Source of the DNA: Cladophialophora immunda
Taxonomy: Eukaryota > Ascomycota > Eurotiomycetes > Chaetothyriales > Herpotrichiellaceae
Direction: 5' to 3'
Assembly (NCBI RefSeq): GCF_000835495.1
Contig: NW_015622541.1
Coordinates: 7,626,001-7,690,000, forward strand
DNA length: 64,000 nucleotides
Part shown: positions 55,208 through 64,000 of the stretch, one piece after another
How the letters are laid out: each line of letters opens with the position of its first letter
Position numbering within the stretch: position 1 is the stretch's first letter
The notes under the pieces: model-generated
What the model saw: only the letters and a program-made list of their open reading frames with translations
Told to the model about the DNA's origin: nothing
Database searches by the model: none
Position numbers and translations under genes: made by a program

Positions 55208-56899
55208 ATGGAAGGCCTGTTTACCTGCTTGAGATGTGCGAGAGCACTCTCAGGCGTAGCTCGACAGCGCCCGAATGCGAGATTCGTCCAGCAGATCCCC
55301 AGTCGTCGTAGCTTCACCTCCAGTACCTCGTTGAAGCACACGCCACGCGATCAATCGCGAACGGAGCAGACCCGGAGCTCTAAAAGGTCGATCCGGTCTG
55401 CGTCTACCGCCACGGCTCCTGCAGAAGAGCCAGATAACTTCGAGCGACACAATATCCCCCCTACCGATTACGGCGAGTGGCGTGCTCATGGCCGAGTTGT
55501 GCTGGGACGCGGCAACCTCTTCCACCCCTTCTCCAAGTCGCCAATTCCGGAGATCCGGCAAAGAGCGCGGTTCATGAAGCAGCATGCATTGTGTCCACAC
55601 CCTGTGCATCAACAAACCCGCGTGCCAATTTCACCGCACGATCCGGAAGCGAGGAAAATCGAGGGTGTGAGCACGGAACCCCCAGCGCACGTTTCATTTG
55701 AATGCCCAGATTGCGGCATAGCGACATACTGCTCGGAGGAACATTGGGCGGACGACTTTGAGGCACATCTAGAAATATGCGATACGCTGAGACAAATCAA
55801 TGAGGACGATCACGATCTAAGATCGGGAAGATGGTTTCCCGAATTCGAATATCCTGGGCCTCAAATGGATGAAGCTTTGGTGAACATGACCAATTGGGAT
55901 ACATATCTCTATACGCGGCAGTTTGAAGCCGTCAATGATGAGAGAAGCATGCGACAAGTCACCAAATTGTTGACGTACCCTCTCACAATAGGGAGTGTTT
56001 TGCATGAGCTGAGCCCATACAATATCAGGCCCGGTGGGCGGTTAACTGCAGAAGGGCTGAAGAGTTTGTCAGGTGAGTTTCATTTTCGTCACAGCACTGC
56101 TCTATGCTGACCCGGACAGCTCTAAGATATACTCTGCATCCGCCGAAGACGGGCCAAGGCAAAGACATCAAAGGTCTCAGGCTGTCGAGTCCCCCAGTCC
56201 GGATATTCGTCCTAGGTGCACGAGCCGAGTCGTCTCTACCCCGTGAGGTGTGGACGCAGTTGTCCTACCTTTTCCCTCTCTCCCTGATTCATCTCATCTT
56301 CATCGGACCCGAGTCAATGATGAATCGGGACGCAGAATTTCCTCTACCAGAGAGAACGGCCCAGAATCCATTTGGTGCCATCATCGAGGACCGTGTGTCG
56401 CCAAAGATGAAAATCACTACCTACGTGGACTATTTCCACACTTTGCATGAAGCGAACGCGTTTTATCCCTACGACCCTTATTTCGATTGCTTCATGTTGT
56501 TCCACCCTGGCTTAGGGCACCCGGCGTCTTCACTCGAGTGGGAAAGCACCTTGCCGCGACTGCTCGAGACCAAAATCCCTGTGTTATGCACAGGATATAC
56601 GGAATGGGACATGACGCGCGACTGGCAATGGGTCATGGAGAAATGTGCAGGCGAAGTCGACTTGCTAATGGAACCTGGGGAGAATAGGTTCCGGTCTCTC
56701 AGATGGGACTTGAATGACCTTGACCCTCAGGACATTAGCTGTGGGAACTGGGGCGTATGGGCTTTCAGAGGCAAGAGGTATGTGATCTGTCTGCCGTTGT
56801 TGAGACGGCCGCGAAAGTTCCAATGCCGTATTTGTCCGTGCTCTCTTGCTGACGATACATCACTCCAGGTACGAAGCAACTCGCCGTGACCAGACTTGA
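55208..56899 (+). CDS. MSS51: Mss51 homologue, mitochondrial COX1 translational activator
   Basis: Three exons: 55208-56072, 56120-56777 and 56869-56899 (a 31-nt last exon ending RYEATRRDQT); 1554 nt, 517 residues. The N-terminus is Arg/Ser-rich without acidic residues for about 40 positions, fitting a mitochondrial presequence. A zinc-finger region follows (LCPHPVHQQ; FECPDCGIATYCSEEHWADDFEAHLEIC, MYND-like). Next comes the highly conserved block INEDDHDLRSGRWFPEFEYP, NWDTYLYTRQFEAVND, TKLLTYPLTIGSVLHELSPY, then ALRYTLH after splicing. In yeast Mss51 activates COX1 mRNA translation and binds newly made Cox1 for complex IV assembly, in a haem-sensitive way. The fungal orthologues are close to this length, and the match is by several long conserved blocks, so the call is firm. 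Confidence 0.93.
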
Positions 56900-57705
56900 A
56901 CCTTAGGCCAAGGCGTTCTCACACACTGTACTATTACAAAAAGAGACCGGCAGCGGTGATGGAATGAACAAGTAGCGAGAGATTTGCCCAGCGGGACGGC
57001 ATCATGGATTCTCAAGTGTTCACTCTCCGCGACTGCGCCGAGCTTCTCCTGCTTCTAAGCATCGATGCCAAGTTGATCCGCTGCTGTCGCCCAGATAATT
57101 CCTAGAATGGCTATCAAGCTTCCGATCATTATCTCATCCCGAAGACTTGAAAGGCTTAGCATAAGAAATTTGAGGTCAGGCTTACCAGGCAGACTCTGAT
57201 TAACTGAGGTCGCCGAATGATAAATACGCTCAACATCTGTGGGTGGAACATGTTACCGGATCGCTTATAGTATAGGGGTTTTTGGGCACTGCCTCGTCGG
57301 TCTTTGACGTATCTATTTGGCGGATACGCCCCTTGGCAGTGGCAAGGCGGTTCGTGGACCAATGCACGGCTCGGTGCTAGATGCGGATTGCCCAGTCGAT
57401 TCTGGGGAAGGGGTGTTGATGATTCAACATCCGTTCCCGGTTCGTTTGTAGATTGTCATTTGGAAGAGGGCTGTGCTGTGCAAAGTCGCCTTTGTTTCTG
57501 CTTTTTGTCAACTATACGTAAGAAGCGCATCATTCCTCACTTGAGCTCTTTGTTGAGTTGCGCCCGGCGCGTTTGTTACATTACAGTCAACTACCTACCA
57601 GTACTCGCCGGCACGATACCGAGGGGTTGACCTGACCTATAGTAATATCCCCAAATCTGATCTCTCCGTCACCAGAAGAAAGTGGTCCAGCAAGTGCAAA
57701 CAGCC
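56900..57705. other. Intergenic between MSS51 and DUF7732-type gene
   Basis: 806 bp. Short open frames only on both strands; no repeats noticed. Contains the promoter of the downstream secreted-protein gene. Confidence 0.45.
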
Positions 57706-58551
57706 ATGAAGTTCCTCCAAATCACCCTCCTCTTTTGGATCACGTCGTTCGTCGCCGCCGTTCCGCCCTTGTCCCCCTCCACTGATCTCTCGATCCGTGG
57801 CGCGTCTGCTCTCGACTCCTTCAACCATCTCGAGAAGCGCAAAGGTGGTGGGGGTGGTAAAGGGGGTGGAGGGGGCAGCAGTTCCTCTGGCGGATCCAGC
57901 GGCGGACGCAGCGGTTCTGGCTCCTCAGGCGGCTCATCTACGAGACCAAACGGCGTGCCTTACTCCTTTTCCTCCTCCTCCAACGCTGGCGGCCGCACGC
58001 GAGACGGGTCGGGAACACCCAAGACATACGGAACCAGATACACGGGCGGCGCGGTGGTGCCGTTCACCGCAGGCAAGCGCTCGCCGACTCTGGGCGTTGC
58101 GCCGTTCTTCATCGGCGCGGGCGCGCTGGCCTTTTTCCCCGGCCTGTGGCTCTACGGCAGTGTTTGGGCGTACCCGTACGGCATCCCGTACTACTGGACC
58201 GACAACGACGGGCGCAACCGCACCTCGAACGTGACCTGCCTATGCCAGCAATACCAAGTCTGCGGCTGCGACCCCAGCAACAACTCGACGTTTCTGACCC
58301 AGGTAGTCACCAACGGCAGCTCGACCCCGATTGCGCCCGTCAACACCAGCACCGTCAGGACCGTGACCTTCAGCAATGGCTCGACCAGCACGTACGTCAA
58401 CGGCAGTCTCGCCAATGGCACGACCGCCAGCGGAGGCACCGACCCGAGCGACCCCTCACAGGTCAGCGCCGGTGTCCGAACCGTCATGGAGTTGAGCGGG
58501 TATTGGGTCATGATTGTGATTGTGGGCTGGGGCATGTGGATGACTGCCTAG
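57706..58551 (+). CDS. Secreted/membrane-anchored Gly/Ser-rich protein (DUF7732-type)
   Basis: Intronless, 281 residues from the ATG at 57706. The first ~20 residues (MKFLQITLLFWITSFVAA) form a signal peptide. An EKR site near residue 44 could be a Kex2-type cleavage. A Gly/Ser-rich low-complexity stretch follows (about residues 45-85). The conserved core contains PFFIGAGALAFFPGLWLYGSVWAYPYG, then several N-glycosylation sequons and the Cys cluster CLCQQYQVCGCD. The last ~20 residues are hydrophobic (GYWVMIVIVGWGMWMTA), suggesting a transmembrane or GPI-type C-terminus. I recognise it as the ascomycete family annotated DUF7732; function unknown, likely cell-surface. The G-rich repeat region is a place where length may vary between strains. 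Confidence 0.85.
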   Translation: MKFLQITLLFWITSFVAAVPPLSPSTDLSIRGASALDSFNHLEKRKGGGGGKGGGGGSSSSGGSSGGRSGSGSSGGSSTRPNGVPYSFSSSSNAGGRTRDGSGTPKTYGTRYTGGAVVPFTAGKRSPTLGVAPFFIGAGALAFFPGLWLYGSVWAYPYGIPYYWTDNDGRNRTSNVTCLCQQYQVCGCDPSNNSTFLTQVVTNGSSTPIAPVNTSTVRTVTFSNGSTSTYVNGSLANGTTASGGTDPSDPSQVSAGVRTVMELSGYWVMIVIVGWGMWMTA

Positions 58552-59224
58552 ACAGAGAGAAGGTGAGAATAAGGGAAGACGTCGAAAATACACAAAATTT
58601 TGGATGGAGTGAAGACGTCCATCAGGAAGAGCAGATGCTCATTGTTGGGAAACTCGACGCTGGCTCCCAACAGGTACCGAAAGAATGTTTTCAACACTGG
58701 CTTTGTTGTCTCCCGAAAGAGGTCATCGCACCTTGATCGAGAAGAGGTTTTTTTTGGCATTGGCATCGACGGAGACTGCATATATACAGCGCGTTTGTGT
58801 CTCTCGTTACTTGGATTCACTATGTAAATGCTTTGACTTTGGAGATTTTGCATATTGTGCGTAGACACTTGTGCTCACGATGGAGGTTGTCTTTGAGAAT
58901 GCAGACTTGGATCGATAGATATACGAATGGTGCGAACCGATTACACATTGACGTCTGAAGGTTGATTTCGTTCGAACAAAAGTAAATTTGACCTTCCAAA
59001 ACCCGCCTTTATAGCTATGTACACCCCTTTCTACAGCTGCGTACGATGTCTGAACGAGCAATGGTACGGCGCAAGAATATCATTGATCAATCCCGGCCAA
59101 TGGATCCATCGCGTGTGAGAGGGTCGAGATCGCCTTCAACCTCCAGCACTACCACACCATTCAACTTTGGTTCAGCTTGACGTCCCACGATATTTGGGGA
59201 TTTTGCTTCAAGATCACCGCTGAT
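58552..59224. other. Convergent intergenic region
   Basis: 673 bp between the 3' ends of the DUF7732-type gene (plus) and NDUFB8 (minus). No gene recognised. Confidence 0.5.
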
Positions 59225-59850
59225 TTATTCGCCGTCAACTGAGTCACCGGCCATGTGTGCCTGTCACAGAGATTAGCTCGGATAATGGGGTCGCAATGGC
59301 TAAATGTCTGCTCACCCTGACAGCGCCTGGGCCACCAAGCTCCTCAAACAGTCCTCCTTCAAGTTCTCGAGGTGCACTCGGTTTGCCAGGGTACGTGTAT
59401 GCGACGCCATAGTACACTCCCAGCACGCAAGTGATGAAGCCTGCCCACATCAAGACACCTCGCGCGCTGGACATGAACGTATAATCCTCCAGAGCGAAAA
59501 TGCCGAGAACATCATTGTCTTCATGGACAGGCTCGCCAAAGTTGCGCCGTTCTTGCTTGTCGTCCCAGTCGGCATAGGGGTCACGGTGCTGTCGCTTGAT
59601 TCGAGGCGGGTTAATGTAGTTGTTGTTCTTTGAGTGTCGAAATTAGCATCTCCCTCAAAGCTGTGACTGCAGGTCAATGTACCATTTCAGGATCGTCTAT
59701 CTCTTCTCCAGCAGTAGCCTTCAGACATCTTGCCACAGAAAATTGAGCTCGAGGCAGGCGGAATTGAGGTCGGATTTGAGATTGAGGTCGGGTGCGGGCA
59801 AGGGATCGAGCGGAAGCTGCGGCCGAGGTCAAGGCCCGTCGAGAGAGCAT
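59225..59850 (-). CDS. NDUFB8: Mitochondrial complex I subunit NDUFB8 homologue
   Basis: Three exons: 59850-59683, 59627-59316 and 59260-59225, with introns of 55 and 55 nt; 516 nt, 171 residues. The N-terminus MLSRRALTSAAASARSLART is an amphipathic, Arg/Ser/Ala-rich mitochondrial presequence. The conserved segment NPPRIKRQHRDPYADWDDKQ-ERRNFGEPVHEDNDVLGIF matches the hallmark RRNFGEPVHED block of this accessory subunit. A single transmembrane helix (GVLMWAGFITCVLGVYYGVA) precedes the YPGKPSAPRELEGGLFEELGGPGAVR matrix/IMS tail. It belongs to the membrane arm of NADH:ubiquinone oxidoreductase (fungal name: 20.1 kDa subunit). Splicing phases are all zero. The divergent neighbour is SWR1. Confidence 0.9.
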
Positions 59851-60300
59851 GGTCGTGTCTAATGGGCTCCAGTGAGCCGGACAATGAGTGAAGCAGTTTC
59901 GAGGTCAAGTCATTCAGGTTGATGGCACAGACGGCTGCGAAGGCTTGACGTGTGTGGAGTGAGAGATGAGGGATGCTTGAGGATGAGGAATGGCGGGCAG
60001 TGATTGGTCTGGGCAGGAGCTTGTGAGTGCCTGGGCGGGATCCCGCAGTGGCTTTCGCCCTAAACTCGCCTGTTCCTCCCCCTGCGCTCACTTTCTTCCC
60101 ATCTCGATATTTTCACGCTTTGCCCCCAACTTCAATCGCCCGCCAACAGCCCAACTTGGTCCCAGGCTACCGCAAACTTCGCGAGGTGATTCTACTCGAT
60201 CGTTCCTACAAATTGACCTGCGATTCGACCTATTTAACGCCCTACCCGTTGAGCATACCCGTTGTCATTTTGGCGTTTTTCTGAGAATCTCGATTTTGCC
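59851..60300. promoter_or_regulatory. Divergent promoter of NDUFB8 and SWR1
   Basis: 450 bp between outward-facing start codons. CT-rich runs before the SWR1 ATG. No recognisable operator. Confidence 0.5.
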
Positions 60301-63300
60301 ATGCCAGGCGCAACAGCAGTGACCGCGCCAGATGCCGATTCCTTCTCCGACCGGCGACTTTCAGACAGACTCCAACCACCAACATCAGGGTATGTTCCTT
60401 CGCTACATTCAACATCACGTCAGTTGGCTGAATGTCCTATAGACTTGTTTGATCAGAGATCCCCGTCGCCCATACGCATTCAAGAAAGCCCTCTGAGATC
60501 CTCCGTCGAACCCCATGACAGCCACGGCAACAGCGATGGCCCACCCGCGAAGAGGCGGAAAGTTGCAGGCGCTGACCACAGACCGTCTCCTCGACTCATC
60601 TCTCCTCCGTGGAAACGAGTCCTCGCAGAAGGTCCGACGTCCTTCATTCAAGATGGTCGTCGAAAGTCCGGGAGAACGAACGTAGTGCCCCTCGACCTGC
60701 AGCCGCAGTCAAACAGGAGGCAGACACGCGCTGCCTTTGATAAGGTCAAGGAAGAGCGTCAGAAACATGGGAAACCCATTTATAATACATCTGCTCGCAA
60801 GTCCAAGGTGGAATCGCATGTTTCGCCGTCCACGGCCCTTAGGCGTGGTTCCAATCCCCCTTCCAAGGGTCGCGATGCATCTCAGGCACAACATCCTGCC
60901 AAGGCTGAATCCTCACAAAGGTATCTCAGAGATTTGAACAACAGCTCAAGGTATCAGGCCAAGTCTCCTCGCCGTCCTACCAGTTCGGGCCATCACCCAC
61001 ATATCGCTTCGTCACAGACCAACGGTGTACATGGCAAAAAATCACAGGCAAATGGGATCGTGAAGGTTGAGCAAGAAACCGATGACGACGATCTCGATAC
61101 CTCTAGCGCACTGTCCTCCAGAAGCCTATCTCCTCCAGTGACTCTACGCAAAGTCACCTTCAGAGTTCGACTGCCCCCGCCCTCCGTTGCGAGTCCCGCC
61201 AATGTGCCTTTGCCAAAGAAGTACGCATCCTTCGGCGAGTTTCTCGAAAAAGACGAGACGGAACCAAGGACAGGAGAGGAAACATTGACACCTGATCAAG
61301 TAATGAAAGAAGCCTTGATCCGGCGGAGGGTGAGGGACGCTCAAAAAAGAGGCGGATCGCTTGACAAGAAGCTCGTGGATACGCTGCCCGAAAAGCAAGA
61401 CGAACCAAAGAGACAATTTGCGCATCGTGATCACCTCTTGGCTCATGTCAGCCACTTCAGGACACTCCTAAGAGCAGAACACAGGGACCACAGGAAAAGG
61501 GCCGAGACACTAGCCTATGAGGCAAAACGATACGTTGAAGAGAAGCAGAGGCGCAACAAGGTGAAGACTGCGGAAGAAATTGAGCAAGAGAAACGAGAGG
61601 CTAGTGTGGCCAAATATCGGATGGTGGTCAAAGATATCGACAAACTTTGGAACGCGGTCAAATTTGAAGTTATCGCCATCCGACAAAAGGAATACGAAGA
61701 GCAGCAACAGGCAAAGATGAAAGGTCACCTAGCGCGCGTACTAGACAGAACGGATCAGATGCTCAGTCGACTTACGGAACAAGACGATTCTATCATAGAC
61801 AGTGAAACTGAGGTTTCATCAAATGAGACCACCGAGTCAGAGTCGGAAAATAGCGAGCAGATGTCGGAGAGCGAGACAGAATCAGAGTCAGAAGCAGATG
61901 ACAAGGACCTCGACGCCGAGATGTCAGTCGAGGAATTGAAAAAGAAGTATGGCAACCTGCCAGAGCTACCAGTCGACGATAAGGGGGGCTTCGCCGAAGG
62001 TCAGGAGGAAGATGAGGAAGGTGCAGATCAACTCAATGAAGATTCAGATCCTGAGACCGAAATGGACTCTGAGTTTGACACGGAGGGAACTAGTGATGAC
62101 GACGAGGATGAGGATGAAGAAAGCGAAGAGGATGACACGCGTGGTGGACTTCTTTCAATGCTATTCTCCAAGAAGCAGATTGCGGACATGACGCTTGAAG
62201 CTGATGAACCGAATGCAGGCAAAGAAGACAAATCCGAAAGTCGCGATACTCCCCTTGTGGAAGTCCTTGAAGAACCACAGATGCCAGACAGAGAAGCGCC
62301 TGAAGAGCCTCCTAGCCCTTCGCAAAACGCTACTGAGGAACTGAAGGCTGATGCCGTTGAGGAATCAAACGTACGGATTGAAACACTAACGGCTCGGGAA
62401 ACTGAAGACGTCAGCATGCCAGACGCAACGCCATCCATCCACCCTCAAGTTACCCGGCTTGCTTCTGAAGACCCTGGAAGTCAGGAACCCAGCACCTACA
62501 CGTCTCCTCATACCACTGCAACGAAAGTGTCAGAACCCGAGTCGGTATCTTCTATCGATGCTCATCTGGACTCTGCGCCTCCCGTTACACCTTCGGAAAC
62601 AAAGCCCGCCATCAAGACGCCCGTTCCGTCCTTGCTGAGAGGTACGCTTCGTGAGTACCAGCACGAAGGTCTGGATTGGCTTGCGGATCTGTATGCCCAT
62701 GGGAGAAGTGGAATTCTAGCCGATGAGATGGGTCTCGGCAAGACTATTCAAAGCATTGCACTGTTAGCTCACCTTGCCGAGGTTTACGAAGTTTGGGGCC
62801 CCCATCTTATCGTCGTACCTACCAGTGTCATGCTGAACTGGGAAATGGAGTTCAAAAAGTTCTTGCCGGGATTCAAGGTTCTGACGTATTACGGCAACCT
62901 CGAGGAACGGAAGCAAAAGAGGAGAGGATGGATGGCGGATGACAGCTTTAATGTCTGCATCACATCGTACCAGTTGGTCTTGCAAGATGCAAACTCTTTC
63001 AAGAGACGAAGGTGGCATTACATGATTCTGGATGAAGCTCACAACATCAAAAATTTTCGTTCAGAACGATGGCAGACCATGATGACGTTCAACACTCGAG
63101 CCCGACTCCTTTTGACCGGAACACCTCTTCAGAACAATTTGACCGAACTTTGGTCCCTTCTTTTCTTCCTCCACTATGGTCAAGAGAATGAGGGCGAGGA
63201 CGACGCATTCGCTGGCCTGAAAGAATGGTCGGAATGGTTCAAGAGGCCCGTGGAGTCGATTCTGGAGCATGGTCGCCAGGTTCTGGATGAGGAGGATCGA

Positions 63301-64000
63301 GAACAGGTTGCGAAACTTCACAAAGTCATCCGACCCTTCCTCCTTCGTCGACTGAAAGCGGACGTGGAGAAACAGATGCCCGCCAAATATGAACACGTTG
63401 AGATGTGTCGTTTATCCAAACGTCAGCGGCAATTGTATGATGGCTTCATGTCCAGAGCGCAGACAAAAGAAACGCTGGCTTCGGGCAACTATTTGTCAAT
63501 CATTAACGCCCTGATGCAGCTGCGCAAAGTTTGCAATCACCCCGACCTTTTTGAGACACGACCGATCAATACATCGTTTGCCATGCACAAATCCGCAGCT
63601 GCTGACTTTGAGATCAAGGACCTTTTGGTTCGTCGGAGACTAATGCTGGACGCCTCGAACGATCTAGACCTCGACTTCTTACGGCTGGCGCCTATTTCGG
63701 AAGAGCGGATGTCCATGATTGAGGTAATCGAGACTACTAAACGACATGCCTACAACAAATTCAAGGCCTTGAGAGAGGCTCAGTCCCGAAGGGTCTTGTC
63801 GTCTTCCCACAATAGTATCCATCCCGATAATGCCAGCTTGTGGCGCGCCGAGACTCGGCTCGGTGTGCTCGGATCCCTTGAGAATGTTGGTCGGAGAACC
63901 CGGCTTCAGGAGTTGGACCGTACAATGTATTACGAAGCATACAAGCACCATCAGCATCCAGTTTACGGACGTGGACTGATTGAACTGTTGACCATAAATA
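60301..64000 (+). CDS. SWR1: SWR1 chromatin-remodelling ATPase, N-terminal two thirds (3' end outside window)
   Basis: One uninterrupted frame from ATG 60301 to the window edge, 1233 codons so far. A 5' intron (60390 onward, GTATGT donor) is possible but not required, since the frame reads through. In order: a basic, Ser/Pro-rich disordered N-terminus with a KRRK nuclear signal; an HSA domain (about 370-480; FAHRDHLLAHVSHFRTLLR, KRYVEEKQRR), which binds actin/Arp4; a long acidic Ser/Glu/Asp region (about 500-620); and the Snf2 ATPase beginning LREYQHEGLDWLADLY (about 782), with Walker A DEMGLGKT (808-815), DEAH box (911-914) and LTGTPLQNN. Swr1 is the motor of the SWR1 complex that exchanges H2A for H2A.Z. 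The second helicase lobe lies beyond the long family-specific insert, outside the window. Confidence 0.95.
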   Translation, partial: MPGATAVTAPDADSFSDRRLSDRLQPPTSGYVPSLHSTSRQLAECPIDLFDQRSPSPIRIQESPLRSSVEPHDSHGNSDGPPAKRRKVAGADHRPSPRLISPPWKRVLAEGPTSFIQDGRRKSGRTNVVPLDLQPQSNRRQTRAAFDKVKEERQKHGKPIYNTSARKSKVESHVSPSTALRRGSNPPSKGRDASQAQHPAKAESSQRYLRDLNNSSRYQAKSPRRPTSSGHHPHIASSQTNGVHGKKSQANGIVKVEQETDDDDLDTSSALSSRSLSPPVTLRKVTFRVRLPPPSVASPANVPLPKKYASFGEFLEKDETEPRTGEETLTPDQVMKEALIRRRVRDAQKRGGSLDKKLVDTLPEKQDEPKRQFAHRDHLLAHVSHFRTLLRAEHRDHRKRAETLAYEAKRYVEEKQRRNKVKTAEEIEQEKREASVAKYRMVVKDIDKLWNAVKFEVIAIRQKEYEEQQQAKMKGHLARVLDRTDQMLSRLTEQDDSIIDSETEVSSNETTESESENSEQMSESETESESEADDKDLDAEMSVEELKKKYGNLPELPVDDKGGFAEGQEEDEEGADQLNEDSDPETEMDSEFDTEGTSDDDEDEDEESEEDDTRGGLLSMLFSKKQIADMTLEADEPNAGKEDKSESRDTPLVEVLEEPQMPDREAPEEPPSPSQNATEELKADAVEESNVRIETLTARETEDVSMPDATPSIHPQVTRLASEDPGSQEPSTYTSPHTTATKVSEPESVSSIDAHLDSAPPVTPSETKPAIKTPVPSLLRGTLREYQHEGLDWLADLYAHGRSGILADEMGLGKTIQSIALLAHLAEVYEVWGPHLIVVPTSVMLNWEMEFKKFLPGFKVLTYYGNLEERKQKRRGWMADDSFNVCITSYQLVLQDANSFKRRRWHYMILDEAHNIKNFRSERWQTMMTFNTRARLLLTGTPLQNNLTELWSLLFFLHYGQENEGEDDAFAGLKEWSEWFKRPVESILEHGRQVLDEEDREQVAKLHKVIRPFLLRRLKADVEKQMPAKYEHVEMCRLSKRQRQLYDGFMSRAQTKETLASGNYLSIINALMQLRKVCNHPDLFETRPINTSFAMHKSAAADFEIKDLLVRRRLMLDASNDLDLDFLRLAPISEERMSMIEVIETTKRHAYNKFKALREAQSRRVLSSSHNSIHPDNASLWRAETRLGVLGSLENVGRRTRLQELDRTMYYEAYKHHQHPVYGRGLIELLTIN

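Noticed and set aside
60390..60458. 5' intron in SWR1
   Set aside because: The reading frame is open through it and the obvious acceptor (after CCTATAG) gives the wrong phase; an uninterrupted frame is simpler.
1..64000. Transposable elements, CRISPR arrays, viral genes
   Set aside because: No reverse transcriptase, integrase or transposase motifs, no long terminal or terminal inverted repeats, and no spacer-repeat pattern were seen.

Overview
The window is nuclear DNA from a filamentous ascomycete (Pezizomycotina). The evidence is many short spliceosomal introns (45-181 nt) with GT...AG borders, several fungal-specific Zn2Cys6 / Fungal_trans regulators, fungal-type transporters of the Dal5/ACS, NCS1 and sugar-porter groups, and clear orthologues of MSS51, NDUFB8 and SWR1. 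The abundance of catabolic genes and transporters is reminiscent of Eurotiomycetes such as Chaetothyriales, but that placement is inference. Gene models below were assembled by hand; where exon sums are quoted they divide by three.

Left part (1-9.9 kb): the 3' part of a Zn2Cys6-type regulator, a fungal orphan with a PD-(D/E)XK-like signature, a 3 kb repeat-containing stretch without a confident gene, a four-exon PQ-loop membrane protein and an intronless caleosin.

Middle part (10-51 kb) is accessory and metabolic. In order it has: aldehyde dehydrogenase; nitronate monooxygenase; Zn2Cys6 regulator; Dal5-like permease; family III CoA-transferase; Zn2Cys6 regulator; classical SDR; Baeyer-Villiger-type flavin monooxygenase; a frameshifted SDR; a second Dal5-like permease with an in-frame TAG; a lactonase-like metallo-beta-lactamase; a Dabb (A/B barrel) small protein; an atypical SDR; an NCS1 permease; a PhyH dioxygenase; a Zn2Cys6 regulator; and two divergent sugar-porter transporters. 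Alcohol oxidation (SDR), oxygen insertion (BVMO), lactone opening (MBL), aldehyde oxidation (ALDH) and CoA activation (CoA-transferase) make a plausible cyclic ketone or terpenoid degradation route, fed by carboxylate-type permeases. Arrays of a GGATRTA half-site, often with an 8-bp or 14-bp period, lie in several of the shared or upstream promoters and suggest a common regulator.

Right part (52-64 kb): an 811-residue MACPF-like fungal protein, then a housekeeping block with MSS51 (COX1 translational activator), a secreted/membrane-anchored DUF7732-type protein, complex I subunit NDUFB8, and the 5' two thirds of the chromatin remodeller SWR1, which runs off the end of the window.
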